NCBI RefSeq assembly: GCF_023156195.1
Contig: NZ_JAKUKA010000001.1
Location: forward strand, 6,139,501 to 6,203,500
Length of the DNA stretch: 64,000 nucleotides
Reading direction: 5' to 3'
Source: Chitinophaga sedimenti
GTDB taxonomy: Bacteria; Bacteroidota; Bacteroidia; Chitinophagales; Chitinophagaceae
Position numbers and translations under genes: made by a program. Shown piece after piece: positions 63,973 to 64,000 of this stretch. A model generated the notes under the pieces. The model was given only the letters and a program-made list of their open reading frames with translations. It ran no database searches and was not told where the DNA came from. The stretch's first letter is position 1. Each line of letters starts with the position of its first letter.

Positions 63973-64000
63973 CTTATTGATTTAGAAGGCGAAACAGGAG

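Overview
The window is chromosomal DNA of a Bacteroidota bacterium, most likely family Chitinophagaceae (Chitinophaga-like). Supporting signs are SusC/SusD pairs, many Cys-anchored lipoproteins, a type IX secretion plug-family protein, a lipid-anchored TamA homologue, starts without Shine-Dalgarno sites, and TAnnTTTG promoters of the Bacteroidota primary sigma factor. The 5' end cuts an NADH dehydrogenase gene. I recognise no plasmid, prophage, transposase or CRISPR array.

Layout. 0-12 kb: housekeeping and envelope genes (NDH-2, T9SS plug family, serine hydrolase, lipoprotein-export permease, RNA methyltransferase, TamL, TruB, MFS carrier, nitronate monooxygenase, riboflavin synthase). 12-32.5 kb: the translation/transcription cluster rpsU, xerC-like recombinase, hpf, tRNA-Thr/Tyr/Gly/Thr, tuf, tRNA-Trp, secE, nusG, rplK, rplA, rplJ, rplL, rpoB, rpoC. 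A roughly 4.4-kb insertion lies between nusG and rplK. It carries a small protein, an ADP-ribosyltransferase-like protein and a very large multi-membrane sensor-like protein. 32.5-43.9 kb: a phosphodiesterase, OmpH/Skp-like lipoprotein, amino-acid permease, DUF4254 plus glycosyltransferase 9, tRNA-Gln, a membrane AraC regulator and three lipoproteins. 44-53.5 kb: a pectin-utilisation locus in which DUF4861, PL22 oligogalacturonate lyase and GH105 hydrolase diverge from a SusC/SusD pair. 53.6-64 kb: TlpA-type thioredoxin, alkaline-phosphatase-superfamily enzyme, an orphan CDI-immunity-like gene, DprE1-like oxidase, lone response regulator, two AraC regulators, VOC protein, DUF1275, Dps and DoxX.

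The most striking global feature is that about two dozen genes carry single-base indels, including single-copy essential genes (rpoB, rpoC, rplK). Restoring the frames places about two dozen lesions at CCTGG/CCAGG sites (CCTGG read as CCGG or CTGG, CCAGG as CCGTGG, CCTGG as CCACGG). Most of the rest are in homopolymers. This is the pattern expected from uncorrected long-read data of DNA methylated at CCWGG, so I annotate the split frames as single genes and not as pseudogenes. It also hints that the strain has a Dcm-like methyltransferase encoded elsewhere.

Other observations worth following are a degenerate tRNA-like element immediately before tuf, promoters nested in long inverted repeats across the translation cluster, a shared extended TTTGCCATCC promoter element, an unassigned 388-bp gap ending in an intrinsic terminator, and two unusual direct-repeat regions.
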